The notes beneath the pieces are model-generated. The model was given only the letters and a program-made list of their open reading frames with translations. It ran no database searches and was not told the origin of the DNA. The position numbers and the translations under genes were made by a program. A stretch of 64,000 bases of DNA from Anaeramoeba flamelloides. Lineage: Eukaryota; Metamonada; Anaeramoebidae. The DNA is taken from the NCBI GenBank assembly GCA_027625915.1, contig JANTQA010000032.1, positions 15,144,001-15,208,000 of the forward strand. Direction: 5' to 3'. This document shows, one piece after another, positions 1-13,300 of this stretch (position 1 is the stretch's first letter; each line of letters starts with the position of its first letter).

Positions 1-622
1 GAAAAATAAGAAAACTCGATTTTGATCTAAAAATTTGAAAATATTTTTTATAGGAATCTCGAGAATTCCTCAAAACAAATTCGATTGGAATTATAAAGTA
101 CGTCAAAATTTTTGAAAAATAGCTTTAATGTATATTTCTAATTTAGATCAAAAGTCGTTGGTATATGTAAAAGTATTCATTTTTATATTTAAAGGTTATT
201 TATATTTACAAAAAACATTATATTATGCTCATGGGCTAAGAGTAATGAAATCTGATTTTTTAATCAAAGGATTATTTCTTATTTATCTTTTGCTGTTTAA
301 AAATTCTTTTCTTTCTTTTTATAAAAGCGAAAAAAAGGAAGTTTACTAATCTTAATCTATATATATATATATATATATTACAATTATTTTATTTTAATTT
401 AAAATTATTAAAGTAACTGTAACATGTGTTAATGATTTTAACTTCATTCTAAAGTTTACTGTATTGGTATATCAACAATAGAATATAAATCAATATTAAT
501 TTTTTTTTTTTTTTTAGTAATAATAACTATAATTTTTTAATTTATAATTACCTTATTGTATCAAATAAATTCTATGTTGTGAATCTAAATTGATGTGTTT
601 CTTTATATTTTAATTATTTCAG
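1..622. other. non-coding AT-rich stretch, no gene recognised
   Basis: Apart from a TA dinucleotide run near 357-378 and poly-T tracts I see nothing supportable. A 73-codon open frame in this stretch is hydrophobic low-complexity translation of T-rich DNA and is not reported as a gene. Confidence 0.5.
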
Positions 623-699
623 TAACACAGGAATTAATCCAAGAATTTAGAGAACTTGAGGTTATTATTTCAAAAAACTTTGATTTTGAGAAAAAATAG
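623..699 (+). CDS. possible terminal exon of an upstream gene
   Basis: A pyrimidine-rich stretch ending in TTTCAG is followed by a short open frame that reads TQELIQEFRELEVIISKNF and a few more residues, then a TAG stop. The base composition is less AT-rich than the flanks and the peptide has the charged, amphipathic look of a helix. This could be the last exon of a + strand gene that starts before the window. I do not recognise the peptide, and the exon may equally be chance. Nothing else in the first 600 bases looks coding. Confidence 0.25.
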
Positions 700-775
700 A
701 AAAACAAACAGTTATATTTTGAAAAATTGGTTTATAATTCTACAATTTAATCAAAATTTCAAATAGTTTAGCTTC

Positions 776-851
776 AAAAATGATTTCACCCTGGCCGTCT
801 CTTGGGTATTGATTCCAGTGTTGGGTTTGAAAAGATTCAAATCTTAAACAA
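776..851 (+). CDS. candidate first coding exon of the RalGAP beta gene
   Basis: This short block is much richer in G and C than its surroundings. An ATG at 780 opens a frame MISPWPSL, which resembles the start of human RALGAPB (MYSEWRSL, recalled from memory). A GGGTATT donor follows, but it leaves two bases of a codon whereas the next exon needs one. Either a micro-exon is missing, the exon uses another frame of the same block, or the resemblance is accidental. A second possible donor, AAGGTGATC, lies near 850. Confidence 0.3.
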
Positions 852-1344
852 GGTGATCTGTTTGAAACATTGGTTTTATTTACAATACCTATATATTTGT
901 GGCAAGTAAAGAAATTAATCTCATTTAACCAAAGCTGTTCCTCCCTTTATAATTTTCGAAAGAACTTGAAAGGATTGGACATTGTCCATAAGTTTGACTT
1001 GTAAAAACTTTTAAATTGAAAGTTATAGAATTTTGATCTTTGAATAATTCTTTTAAAATTGGAACGACTTCAACAAATACAAAAGTGTTGTTAAGTAAAA
1101 AAAGTTACTACAATTTTTGAGCTATTATGTACTGAATTTTTCAAAATTCTTCCATTTTTTTTAAAAAAATAAGAATGTTTCTTCATCACATTTCCAAAGT
1201 GACTCCATCCCAGCACCGAAAACGTAAAAACTAATCATACCAATAATTTCTGACTTTCCCCAAAACACGTTCAAGTGTTGCCTTGTTAAAATATCGGAAA
1301 TTTTTTTTTTTTTTTTTTTTTTTCCTTTTTTCTTTTTCGAATAG

Positions 1345-4300
1345 ATACTGGGGTCTTATTACAATTCCCTGCGGATGTAAAAAAAAACATTATCTCTTCT
1401 GTTTTGGAGGTGTATTTAAAGTCTGAGGATTTGGATCGAATATTTTCAAGTTCTTTTCATATTAAATGGCTCTTTGAATTTATGGGGCAAGCCTTTGCAC
1501 TACCAATTGAGTCCTTTTCAATTATCGAAAAAGCAGTTCAAATATATGATTTGTGGCTCTCAGAAAAAAGACTACCAAAAATCTTTTATCAAAAAAAATA
1601 TTATTTCCTGCGTGTAATTAGTTTCTTAATTTCTTTTTGTTTTTTTACCTTTTTCAACAACAAGTTGATAAAGATTTTTTTGGTAGAATTCAATGGCTAT
1701 TTTGTTTTATACTTTACCAAATATCTATTTGATCGTTTCTTTTTATAAAATGAGGATCGGAAATACTCAAATTTTTAGTTTTTTTGTTTGTGCAGAAAAA
1801 AAAAAAAAAAGAAAAAAACAGCGATAAACAGCAATAAACAACAATAAACTGCACTCACTAGACCTTCAAAATTCCAAACATTTTAAAACTGAGTTTTTAA
1901 ACAAGACGCACTTCCAAGAAAAACCCCAAATAATATCTTTCGTTTCAATATTTAATTTGATCTCTTTTGAATTGCTGGGTTTCAAATTGAAACACATTTT
2001 CTAATATTCACTTTTCCTTTTATTAAATTGTATTTCAAAAAAGTGTTTTGTCAGTACCTAAATTATTTTTAAAAAATAAATCAAAAAGAAAAATAAAAGA
2101 AAAAAAAAAAAGAAATTAAAAATATTCCCAAATTTAAACGACTGTGTTCAACAAAAAAATTCCAGTCTTTTAAATTTTTACACACCAAAATGTCAATTTC
2201 AAAACAACCAATACTTAAATTCTCTTTTTTTTTTTTTATTTTTTTTATGGAATGTTTTGTTTCATTATATTTCAAAATAAATACTTCAAAAAAGGAAATT
2301 ATGAACCATTTGTCATTGATCTTTGAACCAAGACCAGGTTTATCTCGTGACTTAAACAAAAAACATGTTGAATTATGTAAAAGCGTTCTTCGTATTTATG
2401 AAAAACTTGGCAAGAGAAATAAGAAATTTTTAAATAACAGAACACGTAAACATTTATTGTTTGTCATGATGGGAATAACAGACTCATTATTAAGAGGCGA
2501 GGGATGTGTTGCACAGCCAATTTTGACAACAAGCTTGTCTGTTTTTCTTCTTAAGGTATGAATTTCTTTTCATTATTTGTTTTTTTTTATTATTTCGAAT
2601 AATAAAATAAATAGAATGTAAATAATTAAAGTCTGTTGAACTAAAATAGAAAACAAACCAATTTTTAACCCCAAAAATTTGTTAATTCAAATTGCAAATT
2701 TTAATCTTACGCCTAGTAGTTAACATTGAAGATTTATCAACTGGTGTATTACTCAAGGGATAATATTTCCTAAATGAGCAAAAATGATGAGTTTTAAAAA
2801 AGATCAAATTCCTCACACAAAGAAAAAAAAAATATTTGTTCTGTTTTTTAAAAAATATACACACAAAAGTTGCAAATTTTTGTGACAATCACAAAAAGAA
2901 TTCACAAATAAAATTAAAAAATGAAATACTGATAAATTCCAATAAATCTCAAAAAAATTTTAGTTCAATTTTTATTTTTATAAATCTTTTTACCTCTTTC
3001 TTATCAAACAATCCCTGAAAAAGAATGTTTTGAAGAACAACCAATTTTAGAGAGTTTCTTAACACTTGACTTCATAAAATGCTTTATTCATAGCTTGAGC
3101 ATAATAATTCGAAAAAGGAAAATCAAGTAAAAATTTCCAATCATTTATTGCGATTTATCAGTAACTTGAAAGTAATCACTATCATGAAAAAATAAAATTG
3201 TAAAAAAAAAGTTAGACGAAACTACTACGTTCCTTAATCTATCATCTTAAATAATAGACTTTATTCGTAATAGAATCAAAATTACAGAACTCTAAATTCA
3301 TGAGGATATTCTATTTATTGTTGTCAGTATAACCACGATTTTTAAAAGACTCTAGTCTAGAAAAAAGGTATGTTTTGGGGTAAAAATTTTTAAATGGATG
3401 CCACAATGAATTTTTTTTAAATTCAACTTTAGGATATTTTTTTGAATAGATAATAACTAATAGTTTTGAAAACACTCTACTCTTCTAAAAAAAATCAAAT
3501 ACAGAAAAAAAATAACTGATGATAAATATTCCGTGTCCTAGGTTTTTTTTACTTTTTGGAATAAACCGAAAATTTATTAAAATTTTTGGTTTATTTCAAA
3601 AATTAAAAAAAACCTAACGGAAGTGTCCTAGGTTTTCCAAAATTCAAAAGAATTGAGTAAAATCCTTGATTTTACTCTATTCTTTTAAATTCTGGAAAAC
3701 CTAACGGAAAATCAAAAAAAAAATATTTTTTTAAATTTATATCAATAAATAATTCTTTAATAATCCAAATGATTGGTTATCAATTTGTAAGATATTTATT
3801 AAATTTAAAATACTTTTAAAATATAGGGTTATAACCTCTTAACTGTGTAAAAAAAATATTCAAATTTTTTCCTATTAAATTGAAAAAAAATATTACTGGA
3901 AATTTGGATTTTCCAACTTAAATTGTTAAATATCTCAAAAAATAATTTTTGATCCAAGATCTTTTATTAACCAAGAGTGTTTATTATAAGTGAGGTTATT
4001 AAAAAGTGAAAAATTAGCAAATGTTTAATTTTTTTTTCAAAAAATTTTTTCATGATCGTGATATGAAAAAACAAAAATTTTTGTTATTCACCTGATATTG
4101 GTATTTGAAATATGAATTGGATAAAATTTCACTACATTTTCATATTTTTCAATTTATAAATAGGGTTCTTCTAGGATTATTAGTTACCCCAATATCCATC
4201 TACAAGAATCGAATAAAAAAGGACAAAACAAATAAAGCGAGATCACAAATTACAATCAATTTCTTGAAAAGTTTCTTGGTAAAAAAAAAAAGAAAATAGA

Positions 4301-7300
4301 AAATTCAGTGAAAATTTTTTCCTATTTATTATTTAAATACCAGAACATAATTCAAAAAAAATCTAAATATTTTTTATTGGTTTTTTTTCAAAATTGTAAA
4401 TTTAGATAATGTACCTTACCATTATTTGTTAAAAATAAATTCTTCCATTAAGGGACTAATAACTCTAATTTATTTTTAAACCCAAAGGGAATAGAGTAAT
4501 TATTTACACAGTGATACAATTAAACCCGATATGCAACTTCATTTATCAACTTTAGAGAGATGAGTTATCATTTTTAAAAGAATTTCTCATTTTCCCAATT
4601 AAATTTTCAGTCAAAAGATCTAGATCCTTTTTTGTTGGGATTTTTTGATCAAAATAAAAAAAGAAAAATTTGAAAAAAATTTTTATTTTGAAGAAATATC
4701 ACTTTTTTTAATTTTTGATAGTCTGTATGAAACAAATAACCTTGAAAATTTAATCTTATTTTAAAAATACAATAAAAATAAATCAAATATTGAATCCCTT
4801 GTAGATCCAAAAAAAATGATCATTTATTTTATTCACAAATATTTATTAAATTTCTTGAAATTTAAACAATTGGGCAATATTCTTTTTCAAATATTCAGAG
4901 TATAAACAAGGAACTGTTATTTTCAAAATCAGTTATTGGATAATATCTATTATTTTTTTTATTATTAGAATTATTAATTTGAATTCGTTTGATGTGTTTG
5001 AAAATATTTAAAAAATTGAGAAATAATGTAAAAGTCTATTGATACATTTACTCTTTAGGCTGTTAATAAACCACTGAAAAAATTAAGATTGTGTTATTAA
5101 TTATTGATTAAAAATAATCAAATTAAAAATTATTTCTTTGGGTTCTAAGTTGAATTTTCCAGGTTTTAAAAAAGTATTTTGTGAGAATTTTTAATTTGAT
5201 TGTTTGATTTTTTTCTCGTATTTTTTTATTCAATACAAAGAAAAAAATTGATTTGAACTGTTCTTTTGTCAATCAAAAAATTATATTTTTTTCAAGTTAA
5301 AAATAATTATTATAATTTTTTATACTGGGTTATCCTAAAACTGAGTTGTTTTATTTTTAAAGTGCATTTTGGTACTTCACCCACTCGAAAATAATAAGAT
5401 TTCTTTTAAAAAAAAATAATTTTTTTTTAAATAATATAGAAATAAATTGAATTTTAAACTTTGTTATAAAATGAGAAAAATAGATCAAACTTCAAAAAAC
5501 AATAATTCATTTCTGAAAATAACATTAAAAGTAAATTTGGCTTTGTAGTAATCAGATTTTTAACTTGGTTTTTCAATTTCAAGATGCGGTAATTTTTTTT
5601 TGAATTTGCTATTAAATTTACTGAAAGATTTTTTTTATTTGCTAACCCCTTAAGTATTCTGAGTTCATCCAAAGTTATGAATGTATAAAATAAAAAAGGC
5701 TCAAACAAATAAAATGATAACACAATACCCAATCTATTCCTGGAAATAACATATTTTGTAAAAAGAGAAATGAAAAGGAAGCGAAACTTTTTTCCCACTT
5801 ATAATCCAAATACCAGTAAAATAAATATGTGCAAGATAAAGTTTTTAAATTTGTTTTTGATTGAATCATCAATGAAACACCATATCCAAAAAGCAATTCA
5901 TAACATATCAAAAAACAACTTTTGATAACAAAAAAATTCACAAGATAATTTTATTTGTTAAATTTTATTGTAAACAAAGCTCCTTAAGGGATTAGTGTCT
6001 ACCAAGGAGAAGCCTAAGATCAAAGTAAGTTGTAATTGAGTGTAAATCACATTAGTGCACCATTGTTCAAATGTCTCTAAAAAATCGATTAGTCAAGGAG
6101 TACTATTTGTTGATCTCATCAATTAAAAATGATCTTTGTATTAGTAAAAAACCCCAACAATTTCAGAAAAAAATCTGCATTTAGTGACAAATTTAATGGT
6201 AGAATTATCAATATTCAGACATCCAAAGTTGCAAAATATGTTTCTTATATTTGTGGCCGAATTTAGATTCAATAGCTAAAAAATTCAATTTTTTTAAAAA
6301 ATTAAATAATTAACCAATGGATTTTTTTGACAAATTATTTCTGAAATATTGGAAATATATTGATGTTACAAGAACCTTTATCAAAAGCAAAAAAAACTAA
6401 TCAGCCTTTGAGTTTTTTTGTTTATGATTATTGAGTAAATCTTTGAAATTCAAAAAATAAAAAAAAAATTACTTTTGGAACTTCTAAATATGAATTATTA
6501 AGTAATATAATACTATTATTTTGAGTTTCTATTTTTAGATTTGTAAAATGAATTAAAAAAAAAAAAAATTTCCAAAAATGAAAATTTTTAATAGTGATCA
6601 TTTGCAAAAAATGTATCAAGTATTGTGAAAATAGGATTTATAATAGATTTTTCAAAAGATATTTGATCCAAGTTGCACTAATATCATTTACATTCAATTA
6701 CAACATACTTTTGATTATAGAGAAATCTATGGTGACGTTAATCCCTTAACCACCTATTTCCTTTTAATTTTGTGTTTGAAACAATATAAAAAATTATCAT
6801 ATATTTTAAAGGCATTTTCACAATACTTGAACAAATGATTTTGTGAATCAAAACACAAAAATCACAAAATTGTAACAGTAACTTCAAATGAATAAAAATT
6901 TTTTAAACAAATGAATTTTTTATTTTTTGTGAAAATTCATTTTAAAATGCTGTGCAACAACTTTTCCAAAACATAAACAAATTTCATGCTTACCATTAGG
7001 GAAAAAAAGTTCAACACAGTTTTTAATTGGAAACCTTAATAGAATCACAGAAACCTGTAAATGAAAAGAAAGATCTATTAAAAAAAAGAATAAATAAATA
7101 ATTAAAGACAAAATGGGGGATTAAACATAATAACAGTTTTTTTAATACTATCTTTTGGTATAAGGTTTTTCTTTTGATCGATCAATCATTATTAAAAATT
7201 TGTTGAAAAATTCGACTTTTTTTTTTGCAATCTCCAAAACCGCTCTTACTATTGTGGATTTCGATAAGAAAATAGATTTAAATTGTGTTTGTTGATTTGA

Positions 7301-10300
7301 TTGAAAATAATAGAATATATTATTCTTCAAAGTTAATTGGTTTCTTCTTTTAATTGATTTTACTTTGAATTTTCAGTCTCTATTAAGGTTTCCAATTAAA
7401 AACCGTGTTGAACTTTTTTTCCCTCATGGTTCATAAAAATTAATAAAATTATAACTCAATATTTTAACCATTGTATTTATTTTAGAAATATACTTAAAAA
7501 CAAAGTATTTTTCATTATCAAGAGAAAAGGACTGAATTAAAACGAAATCTCTTCTGTAGGAATATACAAATAGAGAGTTACACCAAAACAAAATTTTTAT
7601 CACTTTACACCAAATTTCAAAAGAGATTTTTAAAACGAAAATGATCTCGATCCATTATTTTTTTATTATTTAAAAGTGTTACATTACAAGAAAAGTAATG
7701 ATTAATTTAAATACCTGAAAAATCTAATTAAAAATTAAAATCGATTATTATGTTAAATTGACCCAAGTGCTTTCCGGAATGAGAAACGAATTATTTTATT
7801 TATTATTATTGAATGAGTTTAAATTGCACTCCAGATCCCCCTTTCCTTAAATTTCTAAGAAAGGCAATTTAAGCGTAAAATTATAGATTTCACGATTATT
7901 TATGAAAAAGGATACCTAAAATTTTTTCTTTATGTTTAAAAAGCACAAACAAAAAATTAAAAAGAAAAAAAGAAAAAAGAAAAAGAAATTTAAAAAGGGT
8001 TGATAAGGAGCAATTGATAAAAAATCAAAAAAAAAAAAAAAAAATTACTATCTTTAATTAAGAACACCCAGAAATCACATCCACAATACTTTTGTTTAAT
8101 TTGATTTAATTTGATAATTGAGAATGAATATTCATTGTTAGATAGTTGTTTAATTGTTGTAATTTCTTTTTTCTTTTTGATCTTGATTTGCTTTCACTCT
8201 TGATATTGTTTGCCTTTGCTTTTTGGTTTTTATTTTCAAGTTACTCATATTTTCGTGTTTTTTATTATCACACTTTTAGTAATTAACCACTTGATCTTTT
8301 TCCCTTTTAACTCTTCTTCCCAATAAAAATAAAATTCATCCTGGGAAAAAAATAGAAAAAAATCGAAATAAATTATTATGAAACTTTGTATTAAACATCT
8401 ATTATTCCTCTTAATTTTATTCTTTTTTTTATTTTAATAGATTTTTTAATCCTAAAATAAAAAAAAAAAAGCAAATATAAATTTTTTTCAAAACAATACT
8501 TCTCTATAAGAAGGAAAAGAAATAAAGAAGATGAAATTTTTTTAAAAGTTATAAAAAATTCGCAATAATTAACAAAATTTTGTAAAATTTTTAAAAAAAG
8601 TAATTTTTTTCATTTCAGAGTCAAGCAAATAAATTCAGCAAAAATTTTTAATAGTACTAAATCTCGAAAAATACTTTTTCATGATAACAAACTTTGTTTG
8701 ATTTTCAACGTAAAGTACAATTATTAAGGCTAATTTTAAAAATTAAACAAAAAAAAATGTATTATTATTTTTCTCACTATATAAAAGTATATTTAGAAAA
8801 TCATAAATAAGAAAGAAATATTCCTTCAAGTAGATCACACCTTTATTAAAAAAAATTTACTTTCTATCAAAAACATGCATATTTTTTATTCTTTTAACCC
8901 CTAAATATATTTTTTTGAATAAAAATAAAACTATTTCAATTTCTTGTGCATATCATAATATTTTTATTATGCTTAAATCTCAAAAACAAATCTCACTATT
9001 TGTTTAATATTTCCTTTTCTGATAAATAAAAAGATATTATATGAATTATGGATTAGGATTGGAGTGAACGATTTGGTATCATGGGAATTATTTCATAATT
9101 TAACAACTGGGTGGGTACATAGAAAGGAAAATATCGTCCAATGGTCTGCAACAATATTTGGTTTAACAAATAGAGTAATTGGAATTCTTTATGGGAAGTC
9201 AGAAGGGACTGATACATTAACAATTAATCTGTAAAATTATTTTTTAACATCTTTATTTTATCAACAAAAAAAAAAAAAATAATTATCTAAAATTTATTTG
9301 GTTTTTTGAACCATTTTTGTAAATAACAATATTTTAGTCAATTTAGTTGATTATCTTAAAATTATTCAAAAAACAAAAAATATCATTTCTTAAAATTTGA
9401 ATATTTACATGTCTTTAATAATACCATCTTAGATATAAATATATATATTGTGCATTTTTAATTGTAAATATAATTTTTCGAGGATTTGAACATTCGAGAA
9501 TTTTAAGGTTAATTATAAAAAAAAGTTAAATTTTTTTTTTTTTTTCTTGTAATTTAAGATAAGAGTTTTTAATTCCCCTTATTTGCCAAAAAAATGTTTC
9601 AATAAAACAAAGAGATTTATTTTAAATTTTTTAATTTTAAAAAAGAATTTTGAAATTAGATTTTAATTTTTTTCTCATTGTTGAAAAAATACCATTTTTG
9701 AAATAAATTTACTTTGAATTAATAACAATAACCTTAATAATTATTTGCTTAAGAATACAAAAAGAAAAATAATTTAGATCATTAAATTTTTTATTTTTTT
9801 TTTGAAAGTTAATATTTTGATTTTACACTTTTGTAAACAAGTAAATAACAAAAAAGACCATTTTTTTTAGTTATTCAAGATTTACATTTTTAAAATATTT
9901 GGATTCTTTTTATAAAATATTTAGAAACTTTTTTCGATTTTTAATTAAAAGGCTGAAAAATAAATTGAATTTTTTATTTTTACATCAATTTTTTTCAACA
10001 AATCCAAGACTTTTATCTATCCACATTTAAATCAAATCTTCTAAAACTTCCCAAAAAAAAAAAAAAATTGGAATTAATTTTCTTTTTAACAATAAACGGG
10101 TATTTTTGGTTCAAAAATGTATTTTATCAAGTATGGGAAAGTAACATTTTATATCTATTATAACTTTTAATGGAAAACTTTAATTTTATTATCAATTGGT
10201 TTTGAAACCTTTAATTTACCCCTAATAAATCTAATTTGTATACCTAACTTATTATTTTATGATGATAGTTCGAAGTTAACAATCTTTCCAAAAAATTGGT

Positions 10301-13300
10301 TTATAATGCAAAAAGAAACTATTTGAAAATGTCTAAACCATATCAATTTTACCTTAACATTTTTAATATCTTAATAAAAAATCTCCAAATCTTATATTTT
10401 TTTTTGATAACAAATTCATGTGAATACAGAAAATAAATATCTTTTAAAATAATTGAAACTTTATTTTTCAAAAAGTATTTATAATATCATTTTTCTTTAT
10501 TCGTTTTTATAAACTTTGATATAATCACTAATCCAATATATATAAAGTCAAATTTTTTTCTCAAAAAAAAAAATTCTAAATTTTCAAATATGAATTTATA
10601 ATAAACTTTTATTAGATATATTTACATATCCAATAAGTAATTTTGAAGATGGTATTAATATATGATCGATAAATAAAAATTTCAGGTTCCTTCAAGGGTT
10701 CTGCAATTCTCTTAATATTTTTTTAAAACTTCCAATCGTAAAAATTTTAAAATAGTTTAATCTTTATTTTTTGAAACTTATTTTATTTAATTTTGTATAT
10801 ATTATTTAGGCCTCCACTTGATATCACATTTCAACCAACTGTAATGAATGTTAATAGCAAGCAAATAATTTTTTTATGGGATAAATTTCTTCGTAATTTT
10901 TTTTCTTATTTTTTTTTTTGTAAATTTTTTATAAAAAAGAATTATTTTAGTATTTATTTCATAACATATTTCTAGAATCAACAAATAAATAAAAAATGTA
11001 TTTATCAAATTAAAATAATTTATTCCATTAATCAAAAATATTTATTTTTACAAACAAGAGGGGTTAATAACCCCTCCATTAAATAATGTTTCTATATATT
11101 TATTTATTAAATACAAAATTAATCTTTATCTTTTTCCGAATTATACTTTCAATTATTATATAGACATCTTGGGAAACCCAAACCGATTTAACTCCCCAGT
11201 TTTATTTTGTCAAACAATGGTTGGTATTAAAGATGTTGTTAATTTATTTTTAAATGTTGGTAATAGAAGAGATTATGTACAGTCGACTGATGAAAAGATT
11301 TTACCAGACAGACCCGATGGTAATACAATTATGAAGATATTTGGAAAATGGTTATTTGAAGCAGTTTCAAAAAATCGAGTAGATTTTGAAGAAGGAGTTG
11401 CCATTGCATTTTCAATTTTATGTTCAGTTTTTTCTACTCATTACAAAAAGCCATTCATGGACAATTATTTATCTCAATTTTATTCTTCGATTATTTTAGC
11501 TTTTGAAAATTGTGAAAACTATGCTAATTCTATTTTTACAATTCTCTTAGATACCGAAAGCATCTTTTTAAGGAATTTAAATGGGCTATATATTTTAGTT
11601 CCACATTATTTAAAAATGATCAATCTGATTTTAACCAAAGTAAATATTTCTCTAATTCTTATGATCTATATAATTTGAGGGGCTTTTTTTTTTTTTATTA
11701 ACATTTTACAATCTATCACACATTCACACATATGCAGAGGCTTATAGCTAACGTATATACGTGCATGGGAACAATATAATATCGTACTCAAATTGTTATA
11801 CACTTTTATATATATATTTCTTTTTTTAATAACTTTCTTCTTAAATAATTGTAGGAAAAATTACCATTCCAACCGACAACTACACTCGTAACACTTAGAA
11901 AATCTGCGATTTTGATCTTAAAAACTTTAATTTGCTTACCTAATTATTTTTCAAACCTATCGATTGAACAAATTGAGGGATATTCACAAGACTGTGTCAA
12001 AAATTTTAATTTTATTTCTGTTTTACGTTCTTGCATTTTAAATGGGTTTTCATTAGAAACAGATCCAGAAAATGCCATTTTATTTCTTTGGGTAATGGGA
12101 TTTATTATTTATGAAACAATTATACAACAAACGACCATACCTCCATTATTTCTCCTTACAATTCAAAAATTTATTTGCCAACCTACTGAAATTCAAAAAA
12201 AATGGCCAATCAAAGTTTATTTAGCTGCAATTTCTGTTTTAAGATCTTCGTCTTGTATGATTGAAAGAATTAATGATTGTTCAACAGTAATTTTTAATTT
12301 TACTTTTTTCTTTTTATTATTTCTCAAATTAAAAAAAAAACCTTGCCACTCTACGTTACTCTACAATACGGCCGTTTATTAATGTTGTTTTATATATTTT
12401 CATTAATTAATTCTCGTGGAATTTATGATTTTATGATTATATTTTTAAAAGGAAATTTATAGATAAGAAAAGTGCCATATAATTTACACTTCTTTCAAAA
12501 TATAAAAAAAAAAACTCAAATTTTCAAAATTCAAAAGCTAAAAACTGAATAAAAAATCAAAAGAGAATAGCAATGTAAACTATTTTTTCAAAAATGTTGA
12601 CTCACTTAAGGAAGTAAGTACATTTTACCATTTTGAAAAATGTTAATTCCAAAAACCTTACTGAAAAAAGATATTTTTTGAGTATAACCAGATATTGAAA
12701 CCACGAAACCTAAACATCATTCGCTGCTCTATTTGTGAAAAGAAAGCGAACCCAAAGTAATTCAGAGTTGAATCTTTTAATTTTTCGATTTTTTGAACAT
12801 TTTTTTTAGATTAAATTTTTGAGTTTTATTAAATTTGGTTTTGGATCTAGAAATGTGTTTATAGAAATACCCGAAATTAATGAAAGACTAAACCAAAAAA
12901 ATAGACCCATAAAAGGTGTGTATTCTTGAAACAAATCTTTTCTTTTTTAAGACCAAACAAGAAAGATCACCTTTCCAAATAAATTTGTTGAAAGCAAGAA
13001 TAAAAAAAAAAAAATCGAACAAAGCCTATTTTCGAAGATTTGTTCTCTTTTTATTCTTAATTTGAATGTTCCGAATCCAAACAATTTATAACATTGAATT
13101 TCTTGCCTCATTACTATTTATTTTACAAATCATTTTTTTACAAATTTGCTTTTAAAGTTCATTTTTCAAATATTTTTATCAAACAAAACCAAAATAAAGA
13201 ATACTATTTCAAAAATTAAAAAAAAAGAATTGAATTATAGGAATCAAAAAACAGTTACAAAAGATTCAACCCAAAATCAAAGAAAATTTTCGAAAAAATT

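Larger units (their letters stand above)
2556..9033 (+). other. giant RalGAP beta intron (about 6.5 kb) holding several mobile-element relics
   Basis: This intron separates exon text ending SVFLLK from exon text beginning ILYELWIRIGV, which are adjacent in the human protein. It contains a hairpin-bearing repeat (about 3165-4075), a 758-bp inverted-repeat element (5988-6745) and a 439-bp inverted-repeat element (6992-7430). Two patches look coding but are unrecognised: one near 2985-3130 on + and one at 5454-5941 on -. The rest is plain AT-rich sequence. Confidence 0.75.

Noticed and set aside
128-349. 73-codon frame near the window start
   Set aside because: Composition is that of T-rich non-coding DNA (mostly Phe, Leu, Tyr, Ser, Lys); there is no splice context or similarity.
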